Below, piece by piece: positions 52,793-60,762 of a stretch of DNA of 64,000 bases. Below the pieces are notes generated by a model that did no database searches, was not told where the DNA came from, and worked only from the letters and a program-made list of their open reading frames with translations. The stretch is from Gammaproteobacteria bacterium (lineage in GTDB: Bacteria; Pseudomonadota; Gammaproteobacteria; Chromatiales; Chromatiaceae), in the NCBI GenBank assembly GCA_021773975.1, contig JAJFJN010000034.1:1-64000 (forward strand), written 5' to 3'. Every line of letters begins with the position of its first letter. Position 1 is the stretch's first letter. The position numbers were made by a program, and so were the translations under genes.

Positions 52793-53620
52793 ATGAAACG
52801 CAAAGCATTTTATATTTCAGATGGTACTGGCATAACAATTGAAGCGCTTGCTAAAAGCTTATTAACCCAGTTTGATGGCGTTACTTTTGATCGTGAAATT
52901 GTTCCTTATGTGGATACGGTCGATAAAGTACGAAGTGTTGTTGAGCGTATTAATGCAGCTGCAGATATTGATGGTCAACCACCTATTGTTTTCTCATCAA
53001 TGGTTGATGTGGCAAGTCGCAATGTATTAGAAGCAAGTAAAGGTATGGTGCTGGATTTTTTTGGTACTTTTATTGCTCCACTTGAAAATCTACTGGATGT
53101 AAAATCATCCTATACCATTGGTGGTGTGCATACGATGGGTAGCGGCGAAGGATATGGACGATGGATTGATGCTGTGAATTTTGCTTTACAATATGATGAT
53201 GGGCAACGAGCACAAAAGCTGGATAGCGCTGATTTAATTTTGCTTGGCGTATCACGCTCAGGCAAGACGCCAACTTCACTCTATTTAGCTATGCAGTTTG
53301 GAATTCGTGCTGCAAACTACCCACTTACAGAAGAAGATTTTAAACATGATGGAGTACCTGAGTTTTTAAAGCCACATAAAAAAATACTTTTTGGTTTAAC
53401 TATTTCACCCCAACGCTTAAGTAGTATTCGCCAAGAAAGAAAGCCAAATAGTCGTTATGCCTCTCTTGCTAAGTGCCGCACCGAAATTCAAATTGCAGAA
53501 CGCATGTTTCGGCGCGAGCAGATCCCTTATCTAAATACAACAGCTAAATCGATAGAAGAGCTTGCATCAGGAATTTTGATCCAAACGGGTTTGAAACGAC
53601 GTGCAGCAGTTGCAAATTAG
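52793..53620 (+). CDS. ppsR: PEP synthase regulatory kinase/phosphorylase
   Basis: A 275-residue member of the DUF299 family, which inactivates phosphoenolpyruvate synthase by ADP-dependent threonine phosphorylation and restores it by Pi-dependent dephosphorylation. Key segments are FYISDGTGITIEALAKSLLT QF, the P-loop LLGVSRSGKTPTSLYLAMQF and the ending IPYLNTTAKSIEELASGIL. The ATG at 52793 gives the family start MKRKAFYISDGTG; the frame is open 11 codons further, inside the recC end. The pps gene itself is not in the window. Confidence 0.94.
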   Translation: MKRKAFYISDGTGITIEALAKSLLTQFDGVTFDREIVPYVDTVDKVRSVVERINAAADIDGQPPIVFSSMVDVASRNVLEASKGMVLDFFGTFIAPLENLLDVKSSYTIGGVHTMGSGEGYGRWIDAVNFALQYDDGQRAQKLDSADLILLGVSRSGKTPTSLYLAMQFGIRAANYPLTEEDFKHDGVPEFLKPHKKILFGLTISPQRLSSIRQERKPNSRYASLAKCRTEIQIAERMFRREQIPYLNTTAKSIEELASGILIQTGLKRRAAVAN

Positions 53621-53670
53621 GTGCTAATCTAAATTTTATGAATGCGGTGGGGGAGAGGGTGGTTTAAATT

Positions 53671-53988
53671 TTATTTGATAATAGTGGTGGTGGTGTCGCT
53701 GCCACCTTTATTATCAACCCACTTTAGAGTGATCTCTTCCCCTTTTTTTCCACCATTAAAACTAAATGAGAGATAGGGGTTCGTTGGCATACCAATACCC
53801 CATTGTGCAGTTAGTAAAGTACTCTCTTTATATGTGCAGGTTACTTCTTGAATAAAATGAGGCGATGTTATATCACCGGTTTTATTTTTGATTCGACTGC
53901 CTGGCTCCATTGGGTGAGTAATGAGTGCATTAATCGTTGTAATGCCATTTTTATATTTTGCACGAACTTCAATTGTTTTTGTTGCCAT
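53671..53988 (-). CDS. soxZ: Sulfur-oxidation protein SoxZ
   Basis: A 105-residue beta-sandwich protein that pairs with SoxY to carry sulfur intermediates in periplasmic thiosulfate oxidation. It has the conserved HPMEPGSRIKNKTGDITSPH FIQEVTCTY run and the ending LSFSFNGGKKGEEITLKWVD NKG, as in standard SoxZ. It follows soxY by 16 bases. No soxA, soxB or soxX is in the window, so the pair is separate from a full sox operon. SoxZ itself looks normal, unlike its SoxY partner. Confidence 0.92.
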   Translation of the reverse strand: MATKTIEVRAKYKNGITTINALITHPMEPGSRIKNKTGDITSPHFIQEVTCTYKESTLLTAQWGIGMPTNPYLSFSFNGGKKGEEITLKWVDNKGGSDTTTTIIK

Positions 53989-54004
53989 CTATGTGTTTGT
54001 CCAG

Positions 54005-54478
54005 TTATTTGGTGGCTGTTAGCCGTATTTTTCTTGTTGCGCTGTAAAGTATATTGTCAGCTTTGATAACAGCCATAATATCCCCAGAACTTTCTATTTT
54101 TATACGTGTGGTAATTGTATTGGTTACTCTAGGATTAAGTTTGAAATTAGCGACAAGTGGTAATGCATTGTTAGGTATGAAAATAGCAATAGATTCAGTA
54201 TTTTCTATATTAGATTGAATTGTGATATGGGCTATACCATTTTCAGCAATAGCGGGGGCTTTTATTAAAATGCCATCTGGATTGGGGGTGATTGCATTGA
54301 CGCCCGTTAGTTTTAAGAGTGCTTTTTCAACAGAGCTGGCATTAAATGCCTCTTTTGGCCATGCGGTTTCAGATGCTGGATACGTGTAAACCAATCCTGT
54401 GCCAATGACTGAACTAACCGCACTGGTTGCAAGAACCCCTTTTAAAATAATTCTGCGTTTTTGATTAATATTATTCAT
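54005..54478 (-). CDS. soxY: SoxY homologue lacking the carrier cysteine
   Basis: A 157-residue exported SoxY-family protein. It begins with a twin-arginine-type signal (NQKRRIILKGVLATSAVSS), followed by the SoxY sandwich: AVNAITPNPDGILIKAPAIA ENG-type strands (here GVNAITPNPDGILIKAPAIA), IFIPNNALPLVANFKLNPRV and a final ADNILYSATRKIRLTATK. Functional SoxY ends in GGCGG, whose cysteine holds the sulfur substrate on a swinging arm. This protein stops just where that arm should start and contains no cysteine anywhere. Other frames past the stop do not restore GGCGG. It may therefore be a structural partner of SoxZ or a decayed copy. It sits between bepA (6 bases) and soxZ (16 bases). Confidence 0.85.
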   Translation of the reverse strand: MNNINQKRRIILKGVLATSAVSSVIGTGLVYTYPASETAWPKEAFNASSVEKALLKLTGVNAITPNPDGILIKAPAIAENGIAHITIQSNIENTESIAIFIPNNALPLVANFKLNPRVTNTITTRIKIESSGDIMAVIKADNILYSATRKIRLTATK

Positions 54479-54484
54479 GTTTTA

Positions 54485-55957
54485 TTAATATGGCTTTGGA
54501 CGACGTTTAAGTTCGACAAGTTCTGATTTTATTTGTTTCAATTGAGCAGACATGCGTTCCCCTCGAAATAGAGAAATAGTGCTGTCTTGTAGCGCAATTT
54601 CAAGTTGTTGCTGTGCCTGCTCAAGTCGCCCCGAGACGTAGTAATAGTCGGCTTGGTATTCATGGGCTTGATTTACATCCCCCATCTTTCCTGTTGCCTG
54701 AGCCAAAAGCTTATACAGCATTGCATCTTGAGGACGATTAGGAACTATCCGTTCAAGGATTTTGCGAGCTGTTGAAGGTTCATCATTGTCTATTAATGTT
54801 TGTGCGTATGACATGGTGATGGGGTAGCTGCCAGGGGCTTTGTCCAGTGCTTTTTTTAGCGTGGATGCTGCGGAATTGGTATCCCCGGATTGACTGTAAA
54901 GATGAGCATTTAGTAGCTGATATGCAATTTGGTTTGGATCTGTTTTAAGTAGTTTATCCAGCTCTTTTCTTGCCAGATTTAGCTCTTTTGCCCGCACCAA
55001 AGCTAATATGTAACCATACCGCTGAGCCGCTTCGTTGCGATAACGTCCATCGATCAATGTCGCGCTGAAAAATTTAACGGCCTCCTTAGGATCCTCATAT
55101 TGCTGTTCACGCAAGGTTGCACGTAATAGGTAATAACGTATATCAGCAGGGTATTGTTTATAAGAGTATGCCTCAGCACGCCCTCTTGAGTCCGCAATAC
55201 GTGTGGATGTCACGGGGTGAGTGCGTAAAAATTCAGGTAGGGTTGCCCCATAAAATCGAGTGGCTTTACCCATACGTTCAAAAAAATCAGGCATAGCTCT
55301 CGGGTCAAAGTTGGCATCTGCCATGGTGTTTATACCAATGCGGTCTGCTTCATGCTCATTGGCGCGAGTAAAGTTTATTTGGTGCTGAATCATACCCGCC
55401 TGTAATCCCATTGCAGCGGCTGCACCAAGATCTGAACCGCCACCAATCAGTATGGCAGCCAGTGAAATGGCAGCCATTGGTAGATTCATCCGGCTGGCAT
55501 CATCAAAAGTACGTAATAGGTGTTTTTGAGAAACATGGGCTATCTCATGAGCGACAACAGAGGCCAATTCGCTCTCGGTTTCGGTTGTTAGCACTAGCCC
55601 AGAAAAAATGCCTATATGACCTGCGGGGCCGGCAAAAGCGTTGACTACAGCATTATTAATGAGAAAAAAATTAAATTGCTGGTCAGCTGCATCACTATTA
55701 GAGGCCAGTTTATCGCCAAGGGATTGGATATAGTCAGCAATAAAAGGATCAGTTACGACAGGGAAATGATTGCGCACACTGCGCATAAAAGCTTGCCCTA
55801 ATCGCTTTTCTTGAGCAGGTGTCAGGATATTGCCTGATGAATCTCCAATTTCTGGTAACTGAAAGTCATCTCTGGCAGTCACCATGGGTGAGAAGAGGCT
55901 TAAAAATAGTAAATTAAATCCTAGCAACCGTAAGGCGGATTTTTTGATTTTTAGCAT
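54485..55957 (-). CDS. bepA: BepA-like periplasmic M48 metalloprotease/chaperone
   Basis: A 490-residue periplasmic protease that checks outer-membrane protein assembly. It has a signal peptide (LLGFNLLFLSLFSPMVTA), the zinc site VVAHEIAHVSQKHLLRTF (HExxH) with the third ligand in NEHEADRIGINTMADANFDP, and a C-terminal TPR region (for example KTDPNQIAYQLLNAHLYSQS GDTNSAASTLKKAL). This is the BepA domain order and length. It is the first gene of a minus-strand series with soxY and soxZ, an unusual neighbour for a Sox pair. Confidence 0.93.
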   Translation of the reverse strand: MLKIKKSALRLLGFNLLFLSLFSPMVTARDDFQLPEIGDSSGNILTPAQEKRLGQAFMRSVRNHFPVVTDPFIADYIQSLGDKLASNSDAADQQFNFFLINNAVVNAFAGPAGHIGIFSGLVLTTETESELASVVAHEIAHVSQKHLLRTFDDASRMNLPMAAISLAAILIGGGSDLGAAAAMGLQAGMIQHQINFTRANEHEADRIGINTMADANFDPRAMPDFFERMGKATRFYGATLPEFLRTHPVTSTRIADSRGRAEAYSYKQYPADIRYYLLRATLREQQYEDPKEAVKFFSATLIDGRYRNEAAQRYGYILALVRAKELNLARKELDKLLKTDPNQIAYQLLNAHLYSQSGDTNSAASTLKKALDKAPGSYPITMSYAQTLIDNDEPSTARKILERIVPNRPQDAMLYKLLAQATGKMGDVNQAHEYQADYYYVSGRLEQAQQQLEIALQDSTISLFRGERMSAQLKQIKSELVELKRRPKPY

Positions 55958-56093
55958 GTTTGATAAAATGCTGCATCTATATATTGCGACATCACAATCC
56001 TACCTTAAATTAGCCTGACTACGCATAGCAATATTTGGATGCCACCTATATGATCCGGGTATTATATGAGATCACTCATTTGGATCAGATAAA

Positions 56094-56486
56094 ATGAAAT
56101 TTGTCATACAGGTAAATGAAGGCCCATATCAGCATCAGACAGCAGATTCAGCCTATCAGTTCACCCGCGCCGCACTGGTCAGGGGGCATGAGGTGCTGCG
56201 GGTATTTTTTTACCATGATGGTGTGAATAATGGCACCCGGCTTGCTTCACCTCCTCAAGATGATCGAAATGTAGCCAAGCGTTGGTCTGCCTTAGCCACA
56301 GAGCATGATATTGATTTGGTGGTCTGTGTGGCTGCGGCTCAACGCCGAGGTATTCTTGATGAAAGTGAGATGAAACGATTGGGTAAGGATGCACATAATC
56401 TAGCGCCTGGGTTCCGGATATCGGGGCTGGGGCAGTTGATTGAAGGCGTTGTTTTTTCTGACCGCCTAGTCGTGTTTGGAGATTAA
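56094..56486 (+). CDS. dsrE: Sulfur relay protein DsrE (TusD-like)
   Basis: A 130-residue subunit of the hexameric DsrEFH/TusBCD sulfur-transfer complex in the cytoplasm. It has the conserved QVNEGPYQHQTADSAYQFTR AAL start, VFFYHDGVNN and the active cysteine in DIDLVVCVAAAQRRGI. In sulfur oxidisers, DsrE passes sulfur towards DsrC for oxidation by reverse dissimilatory sulfite reductase; in E. coli the same fold serves tRNA thiolation. The order dsrE-F-H-C followed by dsrN favours the oxidative role. Confidence 0.92.
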   Translation: MKFVIQVNEGPYQHQTADSAYQFTRAALVRGHEVLRVFFYHDGVNNGTRLASPPQDDRNVAKRWSALATEHDIDLVVCVAAAQRRGILDESEMKRLGKDAHNLAPGFRISGLGQLIEGVVFSDRLVVFGD

Positions 56487-56490
56487 TGCT

Positions 56491-56850
56491 GTGATAAAAA
56501 AATGCCTCTATCTCAATCGTCGTGCGCCCTACGGTACTAGCTATGCTTTAGAAGCTATCGATACTGTCTTAATTGGCTCTGCCTTTGATCAGGATATATC
56601 GCTGCTCTTCATTGATGATGGTGTCTTTCAGTTGAAGAGAGATCAAGATACGACAGATGTTGAAATGAAAAATTTCTCACCGGCTTATTCTGCTTTCGAG
56701 ATGTATGATGTTGAAAAGCTCTATGTATCAAAAGAGGCGATGGCTGCTCGTGGACTCAAAAAAAGAGATCTAATAGTAGATGTTGAGGTGCTGAGTGATA
56801 GCGCTATTAGTGATCTTATGGATGAGCATGATGTTATCTTCAGCTTTTAG
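56491..56850 (+). CDS. dsrF: Sulfur relay protein DsrF (TusC-like)
   Basis: A 119-residue member of the DsrF/TusC family and the second subunit of the DsrEFH hexamer. It runs KKCLYLNRRAPYGTSYALEA IDTVLIGSAFDQDISLLFID DGVFQL, the usual family pattern, and ends with a short acidic helix. The GTG at 56491, with GGAG upstream, gives the same length as TusC; a TTG at 56476 would overlap dsrE and the ribosome-binding site. It lies 4 bases after dsrE. Confidence 0.9.
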   Translation: MIKKCLYLNRRAPYGTSYALEAIDTVLIGSAFDQDISLLFIDDGVFQLKRDQDTTDVEMKNFSPAYSAFEMYDVEKLYVSKEAMAARGLKKRDLIVDVEVLSDSAISDLMDEHDVIFSF

Positions 56851-56859
56851 GATTACCCA

Positions 56860-57168
56860 ATGAGTATCTTACATACAGTCAATAAATCCCCCTTTGAAAA
56901 GAACAATCTTGAAAGCTGCCTGCGTTATGCCAAATTAGGCAGTGCTGTATTGCTGATTGAAGATGGTATCTATGCAGCATTAAAAGATACTCGCTTTGAA
57001 AAAGAGGTGGCAACAGCAATGAAAGATGTGAGCTTTTATTGTCTGGAACCTGATTTGAAGGCACGAGGGTTCTCAGCAGCCAAAATAATTGATGGCATAA
57101 AAATGGTAGATTATGCCGGTTTTGTTGATCTCACCATCAAATATGACAAGGTTCAGGCGTGGTTATGA
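56860..57168 (+). CDS. dsrH: Sulfur relay protein DsrH (TusB-like)
   Basis: A 102-residue third subunit of the DsrEFH complex. It begins MSILHTVNKSPFEKNNLESC LRYAKLGSAVLLIEDGIYAA, with the conserved GDAVLLIEDGVYAA-like strand, and ends DYAGFVDLTIKYDKVQAWL. Its stop overlaps the dsrC start (ATGA), so both should be made in step. The cysteine at residue 20 occupies the conserved position. Confidence 0.92.
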   Translation: MSILHTVNKSPFEKNNLESCLRYAKLGSAVLLIEDGIYAALKDTRFEKEVATAMKDVSFYCLEPDLKARGFSAAKIIDGIKMVDYAGFVDLTIKYDKVQAWL

Positions 57169-57497
57169 GCATAGAGATTAATGGTAAAACCCTGGAAACA
57201 GATAAAGAAGGTTATCTAATGGAGCTTTCTCTTTGGCAGCCAGCGGTAGCAGAAACAATGGCCAAAGCAGACAAACAGGAGCTAACCTCAGAGCATTGGG
57301 AGGTGATCAACTTTCTACGTGAATTCTACGATGAATTTGCCATGGCACCTGCCGTACGCATTCTTACCCGGGCTATTGGAAAAAAACTGGGAAAAGAGAA
57401 GGGCAATGCCCGTTATCTCTACAATCTATTTCCCTATGGCCCAGGCAAGCAAGCCTGCCGCTATGCCGGTCTACCAAAGCCATCGGGTTGCATGTAA
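57165..57497 (+). CDS. dsrC: Sulfur carrier protein DsrC
   Basis: A 110-residue carrier with the full two-cysteine C-terminal arm: GPGKQACRYAGLPKPSGCM, in which the two cysteines are 11 residues apart. This arm can form the DsrC trisulfide used with DsrAB, whereas TusE-type proteins in organisms without Dsr often lack the upstream one. The core (HWEVINFLREFYDEFAMAPA VRILTRAIGKKLG) is highly conserved. It is cotranslated with dsrH and precedes the dsrN-like gene by 33 bases. Members of the rDsr complex other than EFHC and N are not in the window. Confidence 0.94.
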   Translation: MSIEINGKTLETDKEGYLMELSLWQPAVAETMAKADKQELTSEHWEVINFLREFYDEFAMAPAVRILTRAIGKKLGKEKGNARYLYNLFPYGPGKQACRYAGLPKPSGCM

Positions 57498-57530
57498 GCA
57501 ACCTCTTTATTATGCGCAGCTATTAAAGCC

Positions 57531-58913
57531 ATGCCCCATCTGCTCATTTCAGCTGCTCATAAATCTTCGGGTAAAACCACTATCAGTGTTGGGCTTTGTG
57601 CCGCCTTTAAACAGAGGGGTTTAATTGTGCAGCCCTTTAAAAAAGGCCCTGACTATATTGACCCTATGTGGCTGGGGCGTGCCGCCAGGCGTGCCTGCCA
57701 TAACCTTGATTTCCATGTGAGTTCTCAAGTAGCCATACAAGATAACTTTGTCCAACGCATGCAAGGTGCAGATATTGGTATTATTGAAGGCAACAAAGGG
57801 CTTTATGATGGATTGGATCTGGATGGCAGTAACAGCAATGCGGCACTAGCCACTTTGTTAGATGCCCCTGTGATACTGGTTTTGGATGCTCGGGGTATGA
57901 CACGTGGAATAGCGCCACTGATTCTTGGTTATCAATCCTTTGAACCTGACATTCATATTGGTGGCGTAATTCTGAATTATGTTGGTGGATACCGGCATGA
58001 AGAGAAGCTTAGGCGGGTTATTGAGCACTATACTGATGCAGCCGTTTTAGGGGCAGTGCATCAGGCATCTGAACTAGAGATTGTAGAGCGTCATCTAGGT
58101 TTAATGCCAAGCAGTGAAACAGATAAACGGGATGATATTATTCAATGCATTGCTTGTACTGTTGCAGAGCAGGTTGATCTAAATAAAGTAATTGAATTGG
58201 CTGCGACAGCTCCAAAGATTACTACTACAGTCTCTTCTGTCACAACAGTGAGTTCTGATCTAAAACTTAGAGTGGGCATAGCTCAGGATGCTGCTTTTGG
58301 CTTTTATTACGCAGGTGATTTGGAACGATTTAAGCAAGCGGGCGTAGCGCTTGTGCCGTTTAATACAATTGATGATAAAAAGCTACCTGATATTGATGGA
58401 TTATTTATAGGTGGTGGCTTTCCTGAAACACAAATGGCGGCATTAGAATCTAATCAGAGCTTGCGTGAATCCATCTATAATTTTATAGAAATGGGTGGCC
58501 CTGCTTATGCTGAATGCGGCGGCCTAATGTACCTAACACGTAGTTTGGATTGGAATGGCAAGCAATACAAAATGGTGGGAGTCATCCCCGCAGATTGCAT
58601 AATGTGTGATCGCCCGCAGGGACGAGGTTATGTACGACTACAGCAAACAGTAGATGCGCCATGGGGTCAGCTATCAACAGAATCAAATGAGATAGCCGCG
58701 CATGAATTCCATTATTCAAGGCTGGAAAACCTGGATCCAGAGATAAAATTTGCCTATGAGGTGCTTCGTGGCACCGGAATAAATGGCCGTAATGATGGGA
58801 TCATATATAAAAATCTTCTGGCCAGTTATACCCATCTTCGGGATACAGATCGTTACCACTGGATAGATGGTTTTGTAGCACACATTAGAAACCACCTTTC
58901 ATCAAAAAAGTAG
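57531..58913 (+). CDS. dsrN: Cobyrinate a,c-diamide synthase (CobB/CbiA, DsrN)
   Basis: A 460-residue glutamine-dependent amidotransferase. The N-terminal ATP domain starts LLISAAHKSSGKTTISVGLC (P-loop) and the C-terminal class I glutaminase domain shows IDGLFIGGGFPETQMAALE and the nucleophile region GGPAYAECGGLMYLTRSL, ending with AHEFHYSRLE. In sulfur oxidisers this gene (dsrN) sits in the dsr locus and makes the amidated sirohaem of sulfite reductase. Its place after dsrC fits that; the alternative is cobalamin synthesis, for which no other gene is in the window. Confidence 0.92.
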   Translation: MPHLLISAAHKSSGKTTISVGLCAAFKQRGLIVQPFKKGPDYIDPMWLGRAARRACHNLDFHVSSQVAIQDNFVQRMQGADIGIIEGNKGLYDGLDLDGSNSNAALATLLDAPVILVLDARGMTRGIAPLILGYQSFEPDIHIGGVILNYVGGYRHEEKLRRVIEHYTDAAVLGAVHQASELEIVERHLGLMPSSETDKRDDIIQCIACTVAEQVDLNKVIELAATAPKITTTVSSVTTVSSDLKLRVGIAQDAAFGFYYAGDLERFKQAGVALVPFNTIDDKKLPDIDGLFIGGGFPETQMAALESNQSLRESIYNFIEMGGPAYAECGGLMYLTRSLDWNGKQYKMVGVIPADCIMCDRPQGRGYVRLQQTVDAPWGQLSTESNEIAAHEFHYSRLENLDPEIKFAYEVLRGTGINGRNDGIIYKNLLASYTHLRDTDRYHWIDGFVAHIRNHLSSKK

Positions 58914-58921
58914 ATCAACAG

Positions 58922-59779
58922 ATGCCTTATAAAACACTTATTTCAACTCAAGAACTAGCTGACCATATCAATAATGTTGACTGGGTTATTGTTGATTGCC
59001 GGTTTGATCTTGCAGATTCAACGTGGGGCAAGAGCCAATATCAAACATCACATATTTCTGGCGCTATTTATGCGCATTTGGATAGTGATCTTTCTAGCCC
59101 AATTATCCCAGCTGTTACAGGCCGCCATCCGCTGCCAGACATTGATGAGCTGGTTGAAAAATTATCAGCATGGGGAATAGATCAACTAAAGCAAGTCATT
59201 ATCTACGATCAAGATGGCGGTATGTTTGCTGCCAGGTTGTGGTGGTTGTTGCGTTGGCTCGGGCATGAAAAAGTAGCTGTATTAGATGGCGGCTGGCAAA
59301 AATGGAATAAAGACGGGTTGCCTACCAATAATGAAGTGCAGATAAAAAGGGCAGCAGCATTTATACCCCACTTACAAACAGGTATGGAAGCTACTGTTAA
59401 AGATGTTATCGCATGTCTGGCTAATCCAAAGGCACGGCTACTGGATGCTCGTGGTGCAGACCGTTTTCGTGGTGAGAATGAAACACTTGACCCCGTTGCT
59501 GGGCATATACCTGGGGCAATATCCGCACCCTTTATGGATAACCTTGCAACTAACGGAACGATGCATTCAGTGCCAATTTTAAATGAGCGTTTTAATAATC
59601 TACTAGATAAAACATTAGCAAAAGATGCTGTTATCTATTGTGGTTCTGGTGTTACTGCAGCACACAATATATTAGCAATGGTACATGCAGGCATGGATGA
59701 ACCTCGCCTCTATGCTGGTTCATGGAGTCATTGGGTGACTGATCCATCACGGCCTGTATCTACAGTGGAGAATGCATAA
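58922..59779 (+). CDS. sseA: 3-Mercaptopyruvate/thiosulfate sulfurtransferase
   Basis: A 285-residue tandem rhodanese. The first domain (WVIVDCRFDLADSTWGKSQY to VAVLDGGWQKW) is inactive; the second has DARGADRFRGENETLDPVAG HIPGA and the catalytic loop VIYCGSGVTAAHNIL, whose CGSGVTA identifies the SseA (mercaptopyruvate) type over CRxGx[R/T] thiosulfate rhodaneses. It lies 8 bases after dsrN and 9 before truC. In this setting it probably feeds persulfide sulfur into the DsrEFH-DsrC relay. Confidence 0.93.
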   Translation: MPYKTLISTQELADHINNVDWVIVDCRFDLADSTWGKSQYQTSHISGAIYAHLDSDLSSPIIPAVTGRHPLPDIDELVEKLSAWGIDQLKQVIIYDQDGGMFAARLWWLLRWLGHEKVAVLDGGWQKWNKDGLPTNNEVQIKRAAAFIPHLQTGMEATVKDVIACLANPKARLLDARGADRFRGENETLDPVAGHIPGAISAPFMDNLATNGTMHSVPILNERFNNLLDKTLAKDAVIYCGSGVTAAHNILAMVHAGMDEPRLYAGSWSHWVTDPSRPVSTVENA

Positions 59780-59788
59780 ATTTCTGAA

Positions 59789-60523
59789 ATGGAAATAATT
59801 TACCAGGACAACCACTTTGTAGCCGTAAATAAACCATCAGGGTTACTGGTGCATCGAAGTGAAATTGATCGTCATGAAACTCAGTTTGCACTACAGATAG
59901 TAAGAGACATGATTGGTCAACGGGTCTATCCTGTTCATCGATTGGATAAACCAACCTCTGGCGTACTGCTTTTTGCTTTGAGTCCTGAAGATGCCAATAA
60001 GATGATGCAACTATTTGCCAGTGGAAGCGTAGAGAAACGGTATCTCGCTATTGTACGTGGTTATGCACCTGAGTCTGAAACCATCAATTATGCCTTAAAG
60101 GAACAGCTGGACAGGGTTTCTGATAGAAAGGCACGTAAAGACAAAGCTGCCCAGCCGGCCATAACCCATTACCAGCGTTTAGCTACCGTCGAGTTGCCCT
60201 ACGCTGTAGCGCCATATTCAACCAGTCGATACTCTCTATTGGAAGTTACTCCAAAAACAGGTCGCAAGCACCAAATCAGGCGACATATGAAACATGTTTT
60301 TCATCCACTCGTTGGAGATACCACGCATGGGGATGGAAAGCATAATCAATTGTTTAGAGATCAATTTGATTGTCATCGTCTACTGCTATCGGCGGTTGGT
60401 TTAAATTTCAAACATCCAGTAACGCAAGAACAACTTGCCTTAATTGCTCCACTGGATAACTCCTTTGGTCAAGTAATGATACGGTTAGGATGGGATAAGT
60501 GGCTCCATCAGCTCACTATTTAA
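59789..60523 (+). CDS. truC: tRNA pseudouridine65 synthase (TruC-like)
   Basis: A 244-residue RluA-family pseudouridine synthase. The catalytic aspartate lies in VYPVHRLDKPTSGVLLFAL (HRLDxxTSG) and the fold ends with LLEVTPKTGRKHQIRRHMKH, HPLVGDTTHGDGKHNQLFRD and LNFKHPVT. The lack of an S4 domain, the length and the GDTTHGDGKHN motif point to TruC, which modifies U65 of tRNA. It ends the plus-strand series that begins at dsrE. Confidence 0.9.
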   Translation: MEIIYQDNHFVAVNKPSGLLVHRSEIDRHETQFALQIVRDMIGQRVYPVHRLDKPTSGVLLFALSPEDANKMMQLFASGSVEKRYLAIVRGYAPESETINYALKEQLDRVSDRKARKDKAAQPAITHYQRLATVELPYAVAPYSTSRYSLLEVTPKTGRKHQIRRHMKHVFHPLVGDTTHGDGKHNQLFRDQFDCHRLLLSAVGLNFKHPVTQEQLALIAPLDNSFGQVMIRLGWDKWLHQLTI

Positions 60524-60762
60524 GATTGCATAATTGCCATTCAGTCATATGACACCCTAATTTTGTAGAACATGGGGATGAGAGTTGTATGTAAGTGAGT
60601 AAATTTTATACCAGGAAGTGCTAAAATCATTGAAGTAACGGTGTGGTTACTGTTTTAAATTACTGGCACATAAACCTCACATTATGACTAGTATTACTCT
60701 GTAAGAGTGTCTGTTTTTATCTGTACTTGATATCTTAAGAATTGGAGGCGGTGAGATATTTT

